Of a stretch of 64,000 nt of DNA, positions 28,380 through 39,989 are shown piece by piece. How positions within the stretch are numbered: the first letter of the stretch is position 1; each line of letters opens with the position of its first letter. The stretch is from Nemertoderma westbladi. Taxonomy: Eukaryota > Xenacoelomorpha > Nemertodermatida > Nemertodermatidae. The stretch is from contig JAUCBJ010009074.1 of assembly GCA_032718475.1 (NCBI GenBank), positions 1 through 64,000 on the forward strand, written 5' to 3'. Both the position numbers and the translations under genes were made by a program. Below the pieces are notes generated by a model. It was not told where the DNA came from, did not search any database, and was given only the letters and a program-made list of their open reading frames with translations.

Positions 28380-31300
28380 TCACTCTTTGAGATAGCGAAT
28401 CTTAAATGAAAGTCAAAAGAACAGGTAACACTTACATTTATAGAAGTAATCAGCTGTTCTTTGCTTCGTCTTTCCCCTGGAAATGGATTAATTTTAATTG
28501 CGTCGGAACACCCCCTTTTTGAGGCTGTCAGAGTGAAGAGATGAGTAGCCTATCTCCCTGTTAATATTGTTGTGTTCTAGAATATTTATTATAGTTTCAT
28601 CGTATTGCCAAAGCGGCTGGAGCCAAAGTTAATATGTAATGCAATAATTCACCTCAAATATCTCTGCTATTTCATGAATATAATGAGTATTAAATCCTTG
28701 TCAAAATCCTTGGTGTTTTTCAGCAATAATTTATTAAAATCTCCTCTGATTTTTTACTAAAAACGACATCGATTATCATATTCATGACTTCTAACCCAAT
28801 CCAACAGATCGACAATCTTCAACGAATGTCTAAAGAACAGGTAACACTTACATTTATAGAAGTAATCAGCTATTCTTTGCTTCGTCTTTCCCCTGGAGAT
28901 GGATGAATTTTGATTGCGTCGGAACACCCCGTTTTTGAGGCTCTAAGAATGAAGAGATAAGTAGCCTATTTCCCTGTTAATATTGTTGTGTTCTAGAATA
29001 TTTATTATAGTTTCATCGTATTGCCAAAGAGACTGGAGCTGAAGTTAATATATAATGCAACAATTCACCTCAAGTATCTCAGCTATTTCATGAACATAAT
29101 GAAGTATTAAAGCCATGTCAAAATCCTTGGTGTTTTTCAGCAATAATTAATCAAAATATCCTTTGATTTTTTTCAAAAACCACATCGATTTTCATATTTA
29201 TAACTTCTAACCCACTCCATGAGATAGCGAATCTTAAATGAAAGTCAAAAGAACAGGTAACACTTACATTTATAGAAGTAATCAGCTGTTCTTTGCTTCG
29301 TCTTTCCCCTGGAGATGGATGAAATTTGATTGCGTCGGAACACCCCGTTTTTGAGGATCTCAGAGTGAAGAGATAAGTAGCCTATCTCCCTGTTAATATT
29401 GTTGTGTTCTAGAATATTTATTATAGTTGCATCGTATTGCCAAAGCGGCTGGAGCCGAAGTTAATATGTAATACAATAACTCACCTCAAATATCTCAGTT
29501 TTTTCATGAACATAATGAAGTATTAAAGCCATGTCAAAATCCTTGGTGTTTTTCTGCCATAATTTATCAAAATCTCCTCTGATTTTTTACAAAAAACGAC
29601 ATCGATTTTCATATTCATGACTTCTAACCCAGTCAACAAGATAAAGAATCTTAAACGAAGGTCAAAAATAGGGTAACACTTACATTTATAGAAGTTATCA
29701 GCTATTAATTGCTTCGTCTTCCCCTGGAGATGTTTGAATTTTGATTGTGTCAAAACACCCTTCCCTATCTGTGGCTGTCTGAGTGGAGAGATAAATAGCC
29801 TATCTCCATGTTAATATTGTTGTGTTCTAGAATATTTATTATAGTTTCATCGTATTGCTAAAGTGGCTGGAGTTAAAGTTATTATGTAATGCAATAATTC
29901 ACCTCAAATATCTCAGTTTTTTCATGAACATAATGAAGTATTAAAGCCATGTCAAAATCCTTGGGGTTTTTCAGCAATAATTTATCAAAATATCCTCTGA
30001 TTTTTTTCAAAAACCACATCGATTTTCATATTTATAACTTCTAATCCACTCCACGAGATAGAGAATCTTAAACAAAAGTCATAAGAACAGGTAACACTTT
30101 CCTTTATAGAAGCTGTTATTTGCTTCGTCTTTCCCCAGGAGATGGATGAACTTTGATTGCGTCGGAACACCCCCTTTTTGAGGCTCTCAGAGTGGAGAGA
30201 TAAGTAGCCTATCTCCCTGTTAATATTGTTGTGTTCTGGAATATTTATTATAGTTTCATCGTATTGCCAAAGCGGCTGGAGCCGAAGTTAATATGTGATA
30301 CAATAATTCACCTCAAATATCTCAGCTATTTCATGAACATAATGAAGTATTAAAGCCATGTCAAAATCCTTGGTGTTTTTCTGCAATAATTAATCAAAAT
30401 ATCCTCTGATTTTTTTCAAAAACCATATCGATTTTCATATTTATAACTTCTAACCCACTCCACGAGATAGATAATCTTAAATGAAAGTCATAAGAACAGG
30501 TAACACTTTCCTTTATAGAAGCTGTTATTTGCTTCGTCTTTCCCCAGGAGATGGATGAACTTTGATTGCGTCGGAACACCCCCTTTTTGAGGCTCTCAGA
30601 GTGGAGAGATAAGTAGCCTATCTCCCTGTTAATATTGTTGCGTTCTAGAATATTTATTATAGTTTAATCGTATTACCAAAGCGGCTGGAGCCGAAGTTAA
30701 TATGTAATACAATAACTCACCTCAAATATCTCAGTTTTTTCATGAACATAATGAAGTATTAAAGCCATGTCAAAATCCTTGGTGTTTTTCTGCAATAATT
30801 TATCAAAATCTCCTCCGATTTTTTACAAAAAACGACATCGATTTTCATATTCATGACTTCTATCCCAGTCCACAAGATAAAGAATCTTAAACGAAAGTCA
30901 AGAAACAGGTAACACTTACATTTATAGAAGTTATCAGCTGTTATTTGCTTCATCTTCCCCTGGAGATGGTTGAATTTTGATTGAGTCAAAACACGCCTCC
31001 CTATCTGTGGCTGTCTGAGTGGAGAGATAAGTAGCCTATCTCCATGTTAATATTGTTGTGTTCTAGAATATTTATTATAGTTTCATCGTATTGCTAAAGT
31101 GGCTGGAGTTAAAGTTATTATGTAATGCAATAATTCACCTCAAATATCTCAGTTTTTTCATGAACATAATGAAGTATTAAAGCCATGTCAAAATCCTTGG
31201 GGTTTTTCAGCAATAATTTATCAAAAGATCCTCAGATTTTTTACAAAAAACGACATCGATTTTCATATTCATATCTTCTAACCCACTCCACAAGATAAAG

Positions 31301-33640
31301 AATCTTAAATGAAAGTCAAAGGAGCAGGTAACACTTACATTTATAGAAGTAATCAGCTGTTCTTTGCTTCGTCTTTCCCCTGGAGATGGATGAATTTTGA
31401 TTGCGTCGGAACACCCCGTTTTTGAGGCTCTCAGATTGAAGAGATAAGTAGCCTATCTCCCTGTTAATATTGTTGTGTTCTAGAATATTATTAAAGTTTC
31501 ATCATATTGCCAAAGCGGCTGGAGCCAAAGTTAATATGTAATACAATAATTCACCTCAAATATCTCAGCTATTTCATGAACATAATGAAGTATTAAAGCC
31601 ATGTCAAAATCCTTGGTGTTTTTCAGCAATAATTAATCAAAATATCCTTTGATTTTTTTCAAAAACCACATCGATTTTTATATTTATAACTTCTAACTCA
31701 CTCTTTGAGATAGCGAATCTTAAATGAAAGTCAAAAGAACAGGTAACACTTACATTTATAGAAGTAATCAGCTGTTCTTTGCTTCGTCTTTCCCCTGGAA
31801 ATGGATTAATTTTAATTGCGTCGGAACACCCCCTTTTTGAGGCTGTCAGAGTGAAGAGATAAGTAGCCTATCTCCCTGTTAATATTGTTGTGTTCTAGAA
31901 TATTTATTATAGTTTCATCGTATTGCCAAAGCGGCTGGAGCCAAAGTTAATATGTAATGCAATAATTCACCTCAAATATCTCTGCTATTTCATGAATATA
32001 ATGAGTATTAAATCCTTGTCAAAATCCTTGGTGTTTTTCAGCAATAATTTATTAAAATCTCCTCTGATTTTTTACTAAAAACGACATCGATTATCATATT
32101 CATGACTTCTAACCCAATCCAAGAGATCGACAATCTTCAACGAATGTCTAAAGAACAGGTAACACTTACATTATAGAAGTAATCAGCTATTCTTTGCTTC
32201 GTCTTTCCCCTGGAGATGGATGAATTTTGATTGCGTCGGAACACCCCGTTTTTGAGGCTCTAAGAATGAAGAGATAAGTAGCCTATTTCCATGTTAATAT
32301 TGTTGTGTTCTAGAATATTTATTATAGTTTCATCGTATTGCCAAAGCGGCTGGAGCCAAAGTTAATATGTAATACAATAATTCACCTCAAATTTCTCAGC
32401 TATTTCATGAATATAATGAGTATTAAAGCCATGTCAAAATTCTTGGGGGTTTTCAGCAATAATTTATCAAAATATCCTCTGATTTTTTTCAAAAACCACA
32501 TCGATTTTCATATTTATAACTTCTAACCCACTCCACGAGATAGAGAATCTTAAATGAAAGTCAAAAGAGCAGGTAACACTTACATTTATAGAAGTAATCA
32601 GCTGGTCTTTGCTTCGTCTTTCCCCTGGAGATGGATGAATTTTGATTGCGTCGGAACACCCCCTTTTTGAGGCTCTCAGAGTGAAGAGATAAGTATCCTA
32701 TCTCCCTGTTAATATTGTTGTGTTCTAGAATATTTATTATAGATTCATCGTATTGCCAAAGAGACTGGAGCTGAAGTTAATATATAATGCAACAATTCAC
32801 CTCAAGTATCTCACCTATTTCATGAACATAATGAAGTATTAAAGCCATGTCATAATCCTTGGTGTTTTTCAGCAATAATTAATCAAAATATCCTTTGATT
32901 TTTTTCAAAAACCACATCGATTTTCATATTTATAACTTCTAACCCACTCCATGAGATAGCGAATCTTAAATGAAAGTCAAAAGAACAGGTAACACTTACA
33001 TTTATAGAAGTAATCAGCTGTTCTTTGCTTCGTCTTTCCCCTGGAGATGGATGAAATTTGATTGCGTCGGAACACCCCGTTTTTGAGGATCTCAGAGTGA
33101 AGAGATAAGTAGCCTATCTCCCTGTTAATATTGTTGTGTTCTAGAATATTTATTATAGTTGCATCGTATTGCCAAAGCGGCTGGAGCCGAAGTTAATATG
33201 TAATACAATAACTCACCTCAAATATCTCAGTTTTTTCATGAACATAATGAAGTATTAAAGCCATGTCAAAATCCTTGGTGTTTTTCTGCCATAATTTATC
33301 AAAATCTCCTCTGATTTTTTACAAAAAACGACATCGATTTTCATATTCATGACTTCTAACCCAGTCAACAAGATAAAGAATCTTAAACGAAGGTCAAAAA
33401 AAGGGTAACACTTACATTTATAGAAGTTATCAGCTATTAATTGCTTCGTCTTCCCCTGGAGATGTTTGAATTTTGATTGTGTCAAAACACCCTTCCCTAT
33501 CTGTGGCTGTCTGAGTGGAGAGATAAATAGCCTATCTCCATGTTAATATTGTTGTGTTCTAGAATATTTATTATAGTTTCATCGTATTGCTAAAGTGGCT
33601 GGAGTTAAAGTTATTATGTAATGCAATAATTCACCTCAAA
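28380..33640. repeat. Distal unit-A-like satellite block at the array edge
   Basis: Monomers here match the unit A series again. The block around 29985-30580 matches 7982-8576 at an offset of 22003 bp, and the monomer at 32338 matches those at 3284 and 6603. The last monomer is cut after CACCTCAAA at 33640, where the neighbouring element starts. Confidence 0.75.
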
Positions 33641-34369
33641 TAGTCAAGTAGACAGTACCGACCACCGTTCAAATTGGGTATGACTGCAGTTTTTTTTGCT
33701 GAAAGTGTTAACTTGTATAAACCATTTGAAATTATGTTATATTTCACATAGTCCGCATTGAGCAATTTTTTCTAGAACCCTATTTATCTTAACGACAGAT
33801 GTTTTACATAGCAACAATAATGAATTAACACGCAGGGGTATATTTATCTATTTAGACACTGGTCAATCATAAATAAGGAGAAACCAAGCTCGAGAAAATA
33901 ATTTTCAGTGGACCGTGAAATGAAAGGTTAAAGACTGTCGATGAAACAACTTCTGCATTTGCAGTAATTAATTTTAGTTGAATGTTTGATGATAAATTTA
34001 TTTACACGTTATCACAGTCCTTGTTCGCACACTTACAATAAAAATTGAAAGCCCAATTTACAAATTGCTCCCACATCCAACCAAAGTTTGTAGGCTATAG
34101 TGGCGGCTGCCGGCTGCATATTATCTACAGTCGCTCTCCAGAATAATACTTGCGAGCCCGCTCTTCTTATATTCATTCTTGACTGCTGCAGTTTCCTTTA
34201 ATTCTAAATTTTACATCTGAAATAAATAATACTTTCATTATATTTTGTGCAAGATATTCGCAATGCTAGGTCAGCTTTGCAGGAATTAAAAGTTCTAGGA
34301 ATTCGAATAATATATCAATATCTGCATTATACAATAGTAAAAAAAGCCAATCGAACAGTCGGACTGAAG

Positions 34370-34510
34370 GCATCTCTTCGAAGATAGGGAGGGCCTTTTG
34401 TCGCAATCAAAATTCATCCCTCTCCAGGGAAAAATCGACGCAAATAACAGCCTACTCCCAAAAATAAAACTGTAACCTGTTCTGTTGACTTTCGTTTATC
34501 ATTTTGGTTA
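34370..34510 (-). repeat. Diverged satellite-monomer fragment, inverted, outside the array
   Basis: The complement of this stretch reads GAAAGTCAACAGAACAGG, then GCTGTTATTTGCGTCG, then CCCTGGAGAGGGATGAATTT, then GATTGCGACAAAAGG and CCCTCCCTATCT. This is the same order and spacing as the satellite's GAAAGTCAAAAGAACAGG, GCTGTTATTTGCTTCGTC, CCCCTGGAGATGGATGAATT, GATTGCGTCGGAACACC and CCCTATCTGTGG. Only part of the monomer is present, in the opposite orientation to the array. Confidence 0.75.
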
Positions 34511-34599
34511 GAATAACGTGCCACTGTAACATGCTTCTGTCTCCCTCTTCAGTAGCTGCTACCCGCGGACCCGAAGGTATGACTGGTGCTACTCGTATC

Positions 34600-35200
34600 C
34601 CAAGGTTTGTTCCCAGTAATTCAACAGGTACTCATTTTATCGACCCCAGTGAATGAAAGAAGGTCGAGCAGAATGAGAACCAACCTGTTGAAACTTAGAA
34701 AGTCACTAAAGATTGCTACAATGAACGCACGCACTCTAAAACTGCTTAGCAAACATTATTGCAGCTCTGGCAATGGAATATTACATCGACATCATTTGTA
34801 TTCAAGAATATCAGATTAGTCATGAGACATTGCCATCAAGTATAATGAATGACATTTGAAATGGACGTTTATAACGTCCATCCACTTCCAGTCTGCAAAT
34901 TCAGCAGAAAGCAATTCGGTCAAAGTTTCAATTGGTTGAGTATGAATTCTCCTAAGTCCATTTACACTTCTGACACTAAACCCCATCGAATATAAAAATT
35001 CCAGGATCATAAACTAATATAATTACAACATTTTTGGTGGGAATCACAAGACAACAGCAATGTGTTGCTACAATCCAACCAATAATGCATCAGAGACAGA
35101 ACAAACAGTCAAGGACTAGAAGATTTGAAAGGGCTTATAAAGTTATTGATACCTACAAACACCACATTCGAAAAGAGTAAGGATGGACATTTAACTGCGA
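34600..35200 (+). pseudogene. Decayed LINE endonuclease-domain relic
   Basis: The plus strand near 34690-34760 encodes KSLKIATMNARTLK, and a shifted frame around 34770-34830 encodes a segment ending in IDIICIQEYQI. Established knowledge: RTE-type and related LINE endonucleases start with an (I/L)xTxNxRTL motif and continue with an IDIxxxQE motif carrying a catalytic glutamate. Further weak similarity (ATIQPIM.., TFEKSKDGHLT) runs to about 35200 in changing frames. Stops and frameshifts are frequent, so this is a fossil. Which LINE family it came from is uncertain; it could be the N-terminal part of the RTE-like family at 44.7-46.9 kb. Confidence 0.55.
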
Positions 35201-35912
35201 GGCATACAGTAGTCAGCTCGTTCAACCTAATTTGTTCGGACCGGACCAGACTGCAGAGCTCAGACTCAGTTTGAGAGCCAGTAAACTCAGGACAAGAAAC
35301 TCAGGAGAAGATGTTAAGATACTCCTACTCCAAAGTAAAAACTGAACAACCAGCAGCCGAAAACATCAACAAGGTTGAGAAAGCTAAACAACTAGGCACC
35401 TGCCGAACTCCAAAGAAGTATTAAAAGCATGTCCAATTATAAAGGACAAATGATCAAGGACATCAAGGACAAAATCAAATGATTCTATATAGGATTAGGC
35501 CTCACATAGATAATGTTACTCTTTTATGTTGCGTTTTATTCACATTTTTTTTTAAATAGGCCTATGTTATAAACAAATAAAGTTGAAAAAATATTTCTAT
35601 CATAACAAAAAAAATCTGCCATATTTTAAAATAAATAAATAAAATCTGAAATATTAAAAAAAAAAATACAATATTGTATAAATGTTGGGTAACGGCAATA
35701 TGTTCCAGAACATTAATATATATCAAAACTTAAAAATAGCTACATAAAAAGTATTATAAAATGATCAATAATGCTTGATAGGGCCGTGGTGATGGAGACG
35801 TTTTAAATTTATTTTCCAACAACAATTGTAAAGCGAAAATACAAATCTTTTTAAATATAAGTATTATACAATATTCTATATATTAAATGGTGGTGTAAAT
35901 TAAGTATATTAC

Positions 35913-36099
35913 CTTTAAAATTGACGTAACAACTTCGATAGAATCGGGTTCCCAAAATAGTTAGGTCTTCAAGCTCACCATCTCCAAAATCCAACGGAAT
36001 CTTCAAATTTTCAGCTAATTCTTCGTATCGTGTCTTGTTTCGCAAATGGCAAAAGTCCTTTCTCGTATTGCTATCGATGCATTTTTCTAGCTTTTCCAT
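35913..36099 (-). pseudogene. Exon-like ORF with FYRSCY motif, function unknown
   Basis: A minus-strand frame runs from an ATG at 36099 through a codon-like acidic segment and the cysteine motif FYRSCYVNFKG, then reaches a plausible splice donor, AAAG/GTAATA, at 35913/35912. The 'xHxSCYxxF' style resembles uncharacterised proteins that are often repeated in invertebrate genomes, but I do not recognise a named family. The ATG is preceded by CCAATAG, so it may be an internal exon rather than a start. It lies inside the terminal-inverted-repeat element and could be a captured or element-encoded exon. Confidence 0.3.
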
Positions 36100-36113
36100 C
36101 TATTGGATTTTTT

Positions 36114-36145
36114 GGATCTATCGCCTTACATAAGGCGGTAGATCC
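36114..36145. repeat. Near-perfect 15-bp hairpin
   Basis: GGATCTATCGCCTTA and TAAGGCGGTAGATCC are inverted copies with one mismatch and a 2-base spacer. It lies just upstream (minus-strand sense) of the exon-like ORF and may be the fused ends of a small transposon or a cruciform. No function can be assigned. Confidence 0.6.
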
Positions 36146-36248
36146 AGATAAGGCAATCATTCTCAAAACTAAATGTCACTATTACTCACAATATTTTTTA
36201 ATTATTTTAGTCAAAGCACTCGTCGCCTCCAACTCTCTTTAAGGTTAT

Positions 36249-36354
36249 TTTCATTGCCTAAATGTAACTTATTACTGCAGTGTTTTGAATCATAATAAAT
36301 TTTCATTGCCTAAATGTAACTTATTACTGCAATGTTTTGAATCATAAAAACATA
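36249..36354. repeat. 52-bp tandem duplication
   Basis: TTTCATTGCCTAAATGTAAC, TTATTACTGCAGTG and TTTTGAATCATAA occur twice in a row with a period of 52 bp and only a few differences (for example GCAGTG against GCAATG). This is a recent local duplication. Confidence 0.85.
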
Positions 36355-36599
36355 ATATTCTAGAATGTTTAATGTTGTTGCTAACACATTCTCTACATAG
36401 ATTAACATTTTTTTGGTAATTTTGTTATGATTTTATCCTCCAAACAAACGGCAATAAAAAAAATTGCTCAACCTTTCCCAAAGTCTTTATAGCGAAAATG
36501 TATTGTTATAATGTGGAACAACATCATGAGCAAATAAAATTGCAGTCATACGCTGGAGAACGGTTCGTCAGTAAAATGTACCAAGCGTCTACTCGACTA

Positions 36600-37900
36600 T
36601 AATGAGATATAATTAAGTCACTAGCGTTGCCTCGATTATTCTCTTTCTGATTACCCATGGTGGACTCATTACGTACATCTTACATCCTTTAATTACTATA
36701 GTAGGCCTATAGTTAAGTAGTTGATGAGTGACACCCATCCTACAGTCGTATACAACTTCCACCTTGTGACTACTGGAATACTGTACCGGTATTGCAGTAT
36801 TGATTTTCACCAATTATATAAGTTAAGTTAGTTTAATATTCGAAAATTTCACGGATAAATCACAACTGAACTCATTATAAAGCAACTGACAGTTTATGAT
36901 ACAGAATATACCGGTACAGCTCAACATTATTGCACAGTTTAGGCTAAATAAACGTAATTCTGTAGTCCTACCGGTCCGGCTCGGTATACAGAAAGAATAG
37001 CCCATGTTGGAACCGAAACATCTTCCCCTGAATTCAAGATCCGGAATTAAATTCAGAAACCCAGCTACATCACTGCGGGAATAAACAACACAATTTAGAC
37101 TGAAATGGTACAAAAAGCCAAATACAGTAATACTATTACAGGAAATTAGGCCTACAGTAGAGTATGTACTCACTATATTTAGGAAAATCTCCACTGGATG
37201 TTTGCGCCGTGGCTATAAATCGTACATAGGCCTACTGTATGTTATATAACGCTGCCATTTATACATTATCAGCACTTATTTCATTAGGCCTACAGCTCGG
37301 GTGGTTTGCTCACTTGCTGAAGGTTTACGAACATTAACTTCTTATATAAGATAACATAACATACACTATACACATGTCCTGGAATATACAGTCGTAATTC
37401 AGTCACATGTCCCACCCCCACCACCCACCCCCAATTTTTTTACAAATCTTAATGAGATTTCATGGAATTTGAAACATAGATAATTTCACCTCCCTCCTCT
37501 GTTATACCACATATAACGTGTACTGATATAATGATAACGTGTACTAACGATGCATTAACTGAACAAGAACTAGGCTACTCGTTATGATAACAAATTAAAC
37601 TATAACAGTACTATAGAACGTAGGCCAACCGGTAAATCTCCCCCACAACCCCTCACTAACCTGCTCTCGCCTACCGGTACAATCCCTTTAGTATGCTCGT
37701 TATATCCCCACCTACAGTAGCGCACACGTTTCACATTTTTTCCATTTCTGAACAACTTATTACAATCTTGTTCATTAAATTTGCATTAACAGCTCAAATA
37801 CAATTCATTTATTTAATGGATGATACACACAGGGTAGTATGTTATGTAGTAGAAATTGCATATATTGTGACATAACAAAGGTAACTGGTAGCTGAGTCGG
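36600..37900. other. Single-copy-like region without a recognised gene
   Basis: I see no supportable gene. The region has a short C-rich run (CCCACCCCCACCACCCACCCCC at about 37412) and a cluster of GTAGGCCTA and TACCGGTA palindromes. ORFs of up to 123 residues show no recognised motif and no codon-like pattern. Confidence 0.5.
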
Positions 37901-37980
37901 TGCTAATCGATAACTTTCACTCATTGCATCCATGCACATTGGAATCGTGTACTTGGCCCACCTTGTTTGATTTTCCTCGC

Positions 37981-38482
37981 AGTCGAATTGTCGAGCTCGA
38001 GAGTGTATTTGATAGACTCGATGATGAAAATAAAACTATTGCTCGATGCATGGCTAAGTTCGTGGGAGAAGATGGTGTAGACACTGGGGGAATTAGCGGG
38101 AACTCTTCAGTTTATTTTTTATGGAACAGACTGGAGAACTTTTTCGTGGTTCTTACCCGAATTATACATTTCAGCATAACATTGGAGCTCTCGAACGGTT
38201 TGAACATTTAGGTACGATGACGGCCTTGGCACTGATAAATGGTTTCCCAGGACCCCATTTCCTTACTAAATCCGATGGATTTACCATGGATCATGGATTT
38301 ACCGCATATCGTGGGATGACATAAATGGTAAGATTAAGTATATTATTTCAGCGGAGGTTGAGATCTTATTTTTAAAAAATACTGATTAACATTGTCGAGC
38401 GTTTCGACATGGGTGTTACATCTGCCTCATTAAATTTCTCCGAAAAAGAACATGTAGTCCAACTACTGTGGAGACATCTAAA
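37981..38482 (+). pseudogene. HECT-type E3 ubiquitin ligase fragment, frameshifted
   Basis: The frame after 37981 encodes a segment with FVGEDGVDTGGIS, which matches the N-lobe signature of HECT domains (GEDGVDxGGxxRE). The downstream part (RELFSLFFMEQ.., FEHLGTMTALALINGFP) continues in another frame, as if one base were missing in ATTAGC/GGGAACTC near 38098. A second slip near 38320 precedes a segment ending in RFDMGVTSASLNFSEKE. A pyrimidine-rich acceptor (TTTTCCTCGCAG) precedes the first part and a donor (AA/GTAAGT) follows at 38483, so this looks like exons of a spliced gene rather than a processed copy. The C-lobe with the catalytic cysteine is not found nearby. It is either a decayed duplicate or a gene with sequencing errors. 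Confidence 0.7.
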
Positions 38483-39985
38483 GTAAGTTGGAGTAGTTGG
38501 AAAAATAATGGGCGATTTTAAATCAAAACTAAAACCGTACTGTATTTATTCAAATTATAAGTTCCGGTAGGACTACTGTTATACATAGTTGTGTAGTAGT
38601 ACAGTAGTAGTTGTAACAGCGTTTGGTTTGATTGTTAAGAAAGAAACTCTTTTATTTTTGTTATATGGAAGCTGGTTTGATTGTTATATACAGTAGTACA
38701 GGCCACCAGAAAAAGCTGATTTCATCAAATGTGATCACAAGTGAACACATTTGATCAAGTAACCTGAATGGCAGGTCAGGTCACTACACTAATTCAATGG
38801 CGAGTTATCTTCTAGAGCCCACAGCAGGAGGCTGACTTGCTGGGACTGACAAAAGCTTTGTGTGTGGTGCGCCTGTATGTCTGATATCAGGTAGATGAGA
38901 GAGTCCCCAAGGCGTAACATTACAGATATCGCGGCACCCACCGATATACTTGAAAGACAAATTCTAGAATCAGTGGTTAACGTCCCCAGACAAGTTCTGG
39001 AATAAATCGGTGCCCATCTCAAATATTAATTATTTAATATTTGCAAATCTAATAAATCAAAATCTGTAAAATTCAGATCCTTCAACAATTCTAGTCAATT
39101 AAGATATCGTAGCATTTACCGATATTCTTAAAAAGACAATTTTCATAGAATTAAGGATCTTGTGTCCCCAGACATGTTCTAGAATCAAAATATGTCAATT
39201 TAATTATCAAATAATAAAATTTCAGGGAATAAATTTAAATTCATGCCTTTTAATGAATTTAATAAATTGCCATTTTTACGCAATTTATAACATTCCCAAA
39301 ATTCCATTAATTAATAGATCAAGGGAGCGGAGATTTAACTTATTATGCGTATGAGTGTGCGAAAGTCTCCCAAACATAGTCAATAGCCGATAAAATTCAT
39401 AAAGTCATGTATAAAACAGGACATTGACCATTAAAGAATTACTATTAAATAACATCCCAGAGCTGTATGCATTGGAATTACCCTAATTCTACCGCTAGCT
39501 TTGCATAATGTCACCATAGCAACAACCACGCTAGAATTAGAATTGAGTTAAAAGAACAATAGACAGCTTGTCCCATTGAATAGCATAGGGAATAAATAGC
39601 GCACTGCTAGTATCCAAGGATACATGATAATAACGTGACATTCTGGAAGGCATTGACTAACGGACAAGTGACCCGAGTGTGTGTAATTTGTGACAAGTTG
39701 TGTGTGTGGTATTTGTGAGTTTATAGGCGAATGTTACTACTAAGGTGTGTTTACAGTAGCGAGTCGCAATTGTGAAAGTAACCCTAACTCTCCAGTAAGA
39801 ACCTGAGGTGTATCTAAGCCTTTGGGACGGACAGTCGAGTGACTTGTGCCGGTTGTCGTTGTCGTTGTGCGGCTACGTCGTTGGCGAAAGTACAGCGGCG
39901 ACGACACATCGGTGCTGAGGATCTCGCACTGTCCGGGGGCTGATTGGGGTAGGCAGCGACGCTCGCTAGCCTAAATATAAACTCA
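38483..39985. other. No gene seen; AT-rich with a diverged tandem pair
   Basis: No coding region is recognised. Bases ~38925-39010 and ~39102-39190 are diverged copies at a period of about 177 bp (shared: AGATATCG, ACCGATAT, AAAGACAA, GTCCCCAGACA, GTTCT). From about 39700 the composition becomes richer in CpG (GTCGTTGTCGTTGTGCGGC and following), leading into the next block. Confidence 0.55.
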
Positions 39986-39989
39986 TTAT

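Larger units (their letters stand above)
1..33640. repeat. Satellite array, ~416-bp monomer with higher-order structure
   Basis: The same ~416-bp unit recurs head to tail from the first base to 33640; for example the words ACTTCTAACCC or ACTTCTATCCC start near 7, 423, 791, 1207, 1622 and 2038. Landmarks in most monomers are GCGTCGGAACACCCC, GTTCTAGAATATTTATTATAG, CCATGTCAAAATCCTTGG and a T-rich block ending in ACATCGATTTTCATA. Monomers differ by substitutions and some carry a ~48-bp deletion giving spacings of about 368 bp. About 80 monomers are present. The array continues off the left edge and stops abruptly at the element starting near 33641. Repeated ORFs of 60-79 residues on both strands are by-products of the monomer, not genes. 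The position (centromeric, subtelomeric or interstitial) cannot be told from the window. Confidence 0.97.
33643..36597. mobile_element. ~2.95-kb element with imperfect terminal inverted repeats
   Basis: The left end GTCAAGTAGAC (33643) and right end GTCTACTCGAC (ending 36597) are inverted and flanked by TA on both sides (33641-33642 and 36598-36599), as for a TA target duplication. The similarity extends inward in blocks: GTATGACTGCA at 33679 pairs with the complement of TGCAGTCATAC at 36541, and TTGAGCAATTTTTT at 33759 pairs with AAAAAAATTGCTCAA at 36458. The arms are therefore about 130-140 bp and diverged. It could be an old TIR DNA transposon or long-TIR MITE carrying other elements. No transposase is recognised. 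It directly abuts the satellite. Confidence 0.6.

Noticed and set aside
1-33640. CRISPR-like or bacterial repeat array
   Set aside because: The units are ~416 bp, contiguous and similar throughout, with no short repeat/unique spacer pattern. The context is animal.
36823-37194. 123-residue minus ORF
   Set aside because: No recognisable domain, poor codon pattern, many palindromic repeats in the sequence.
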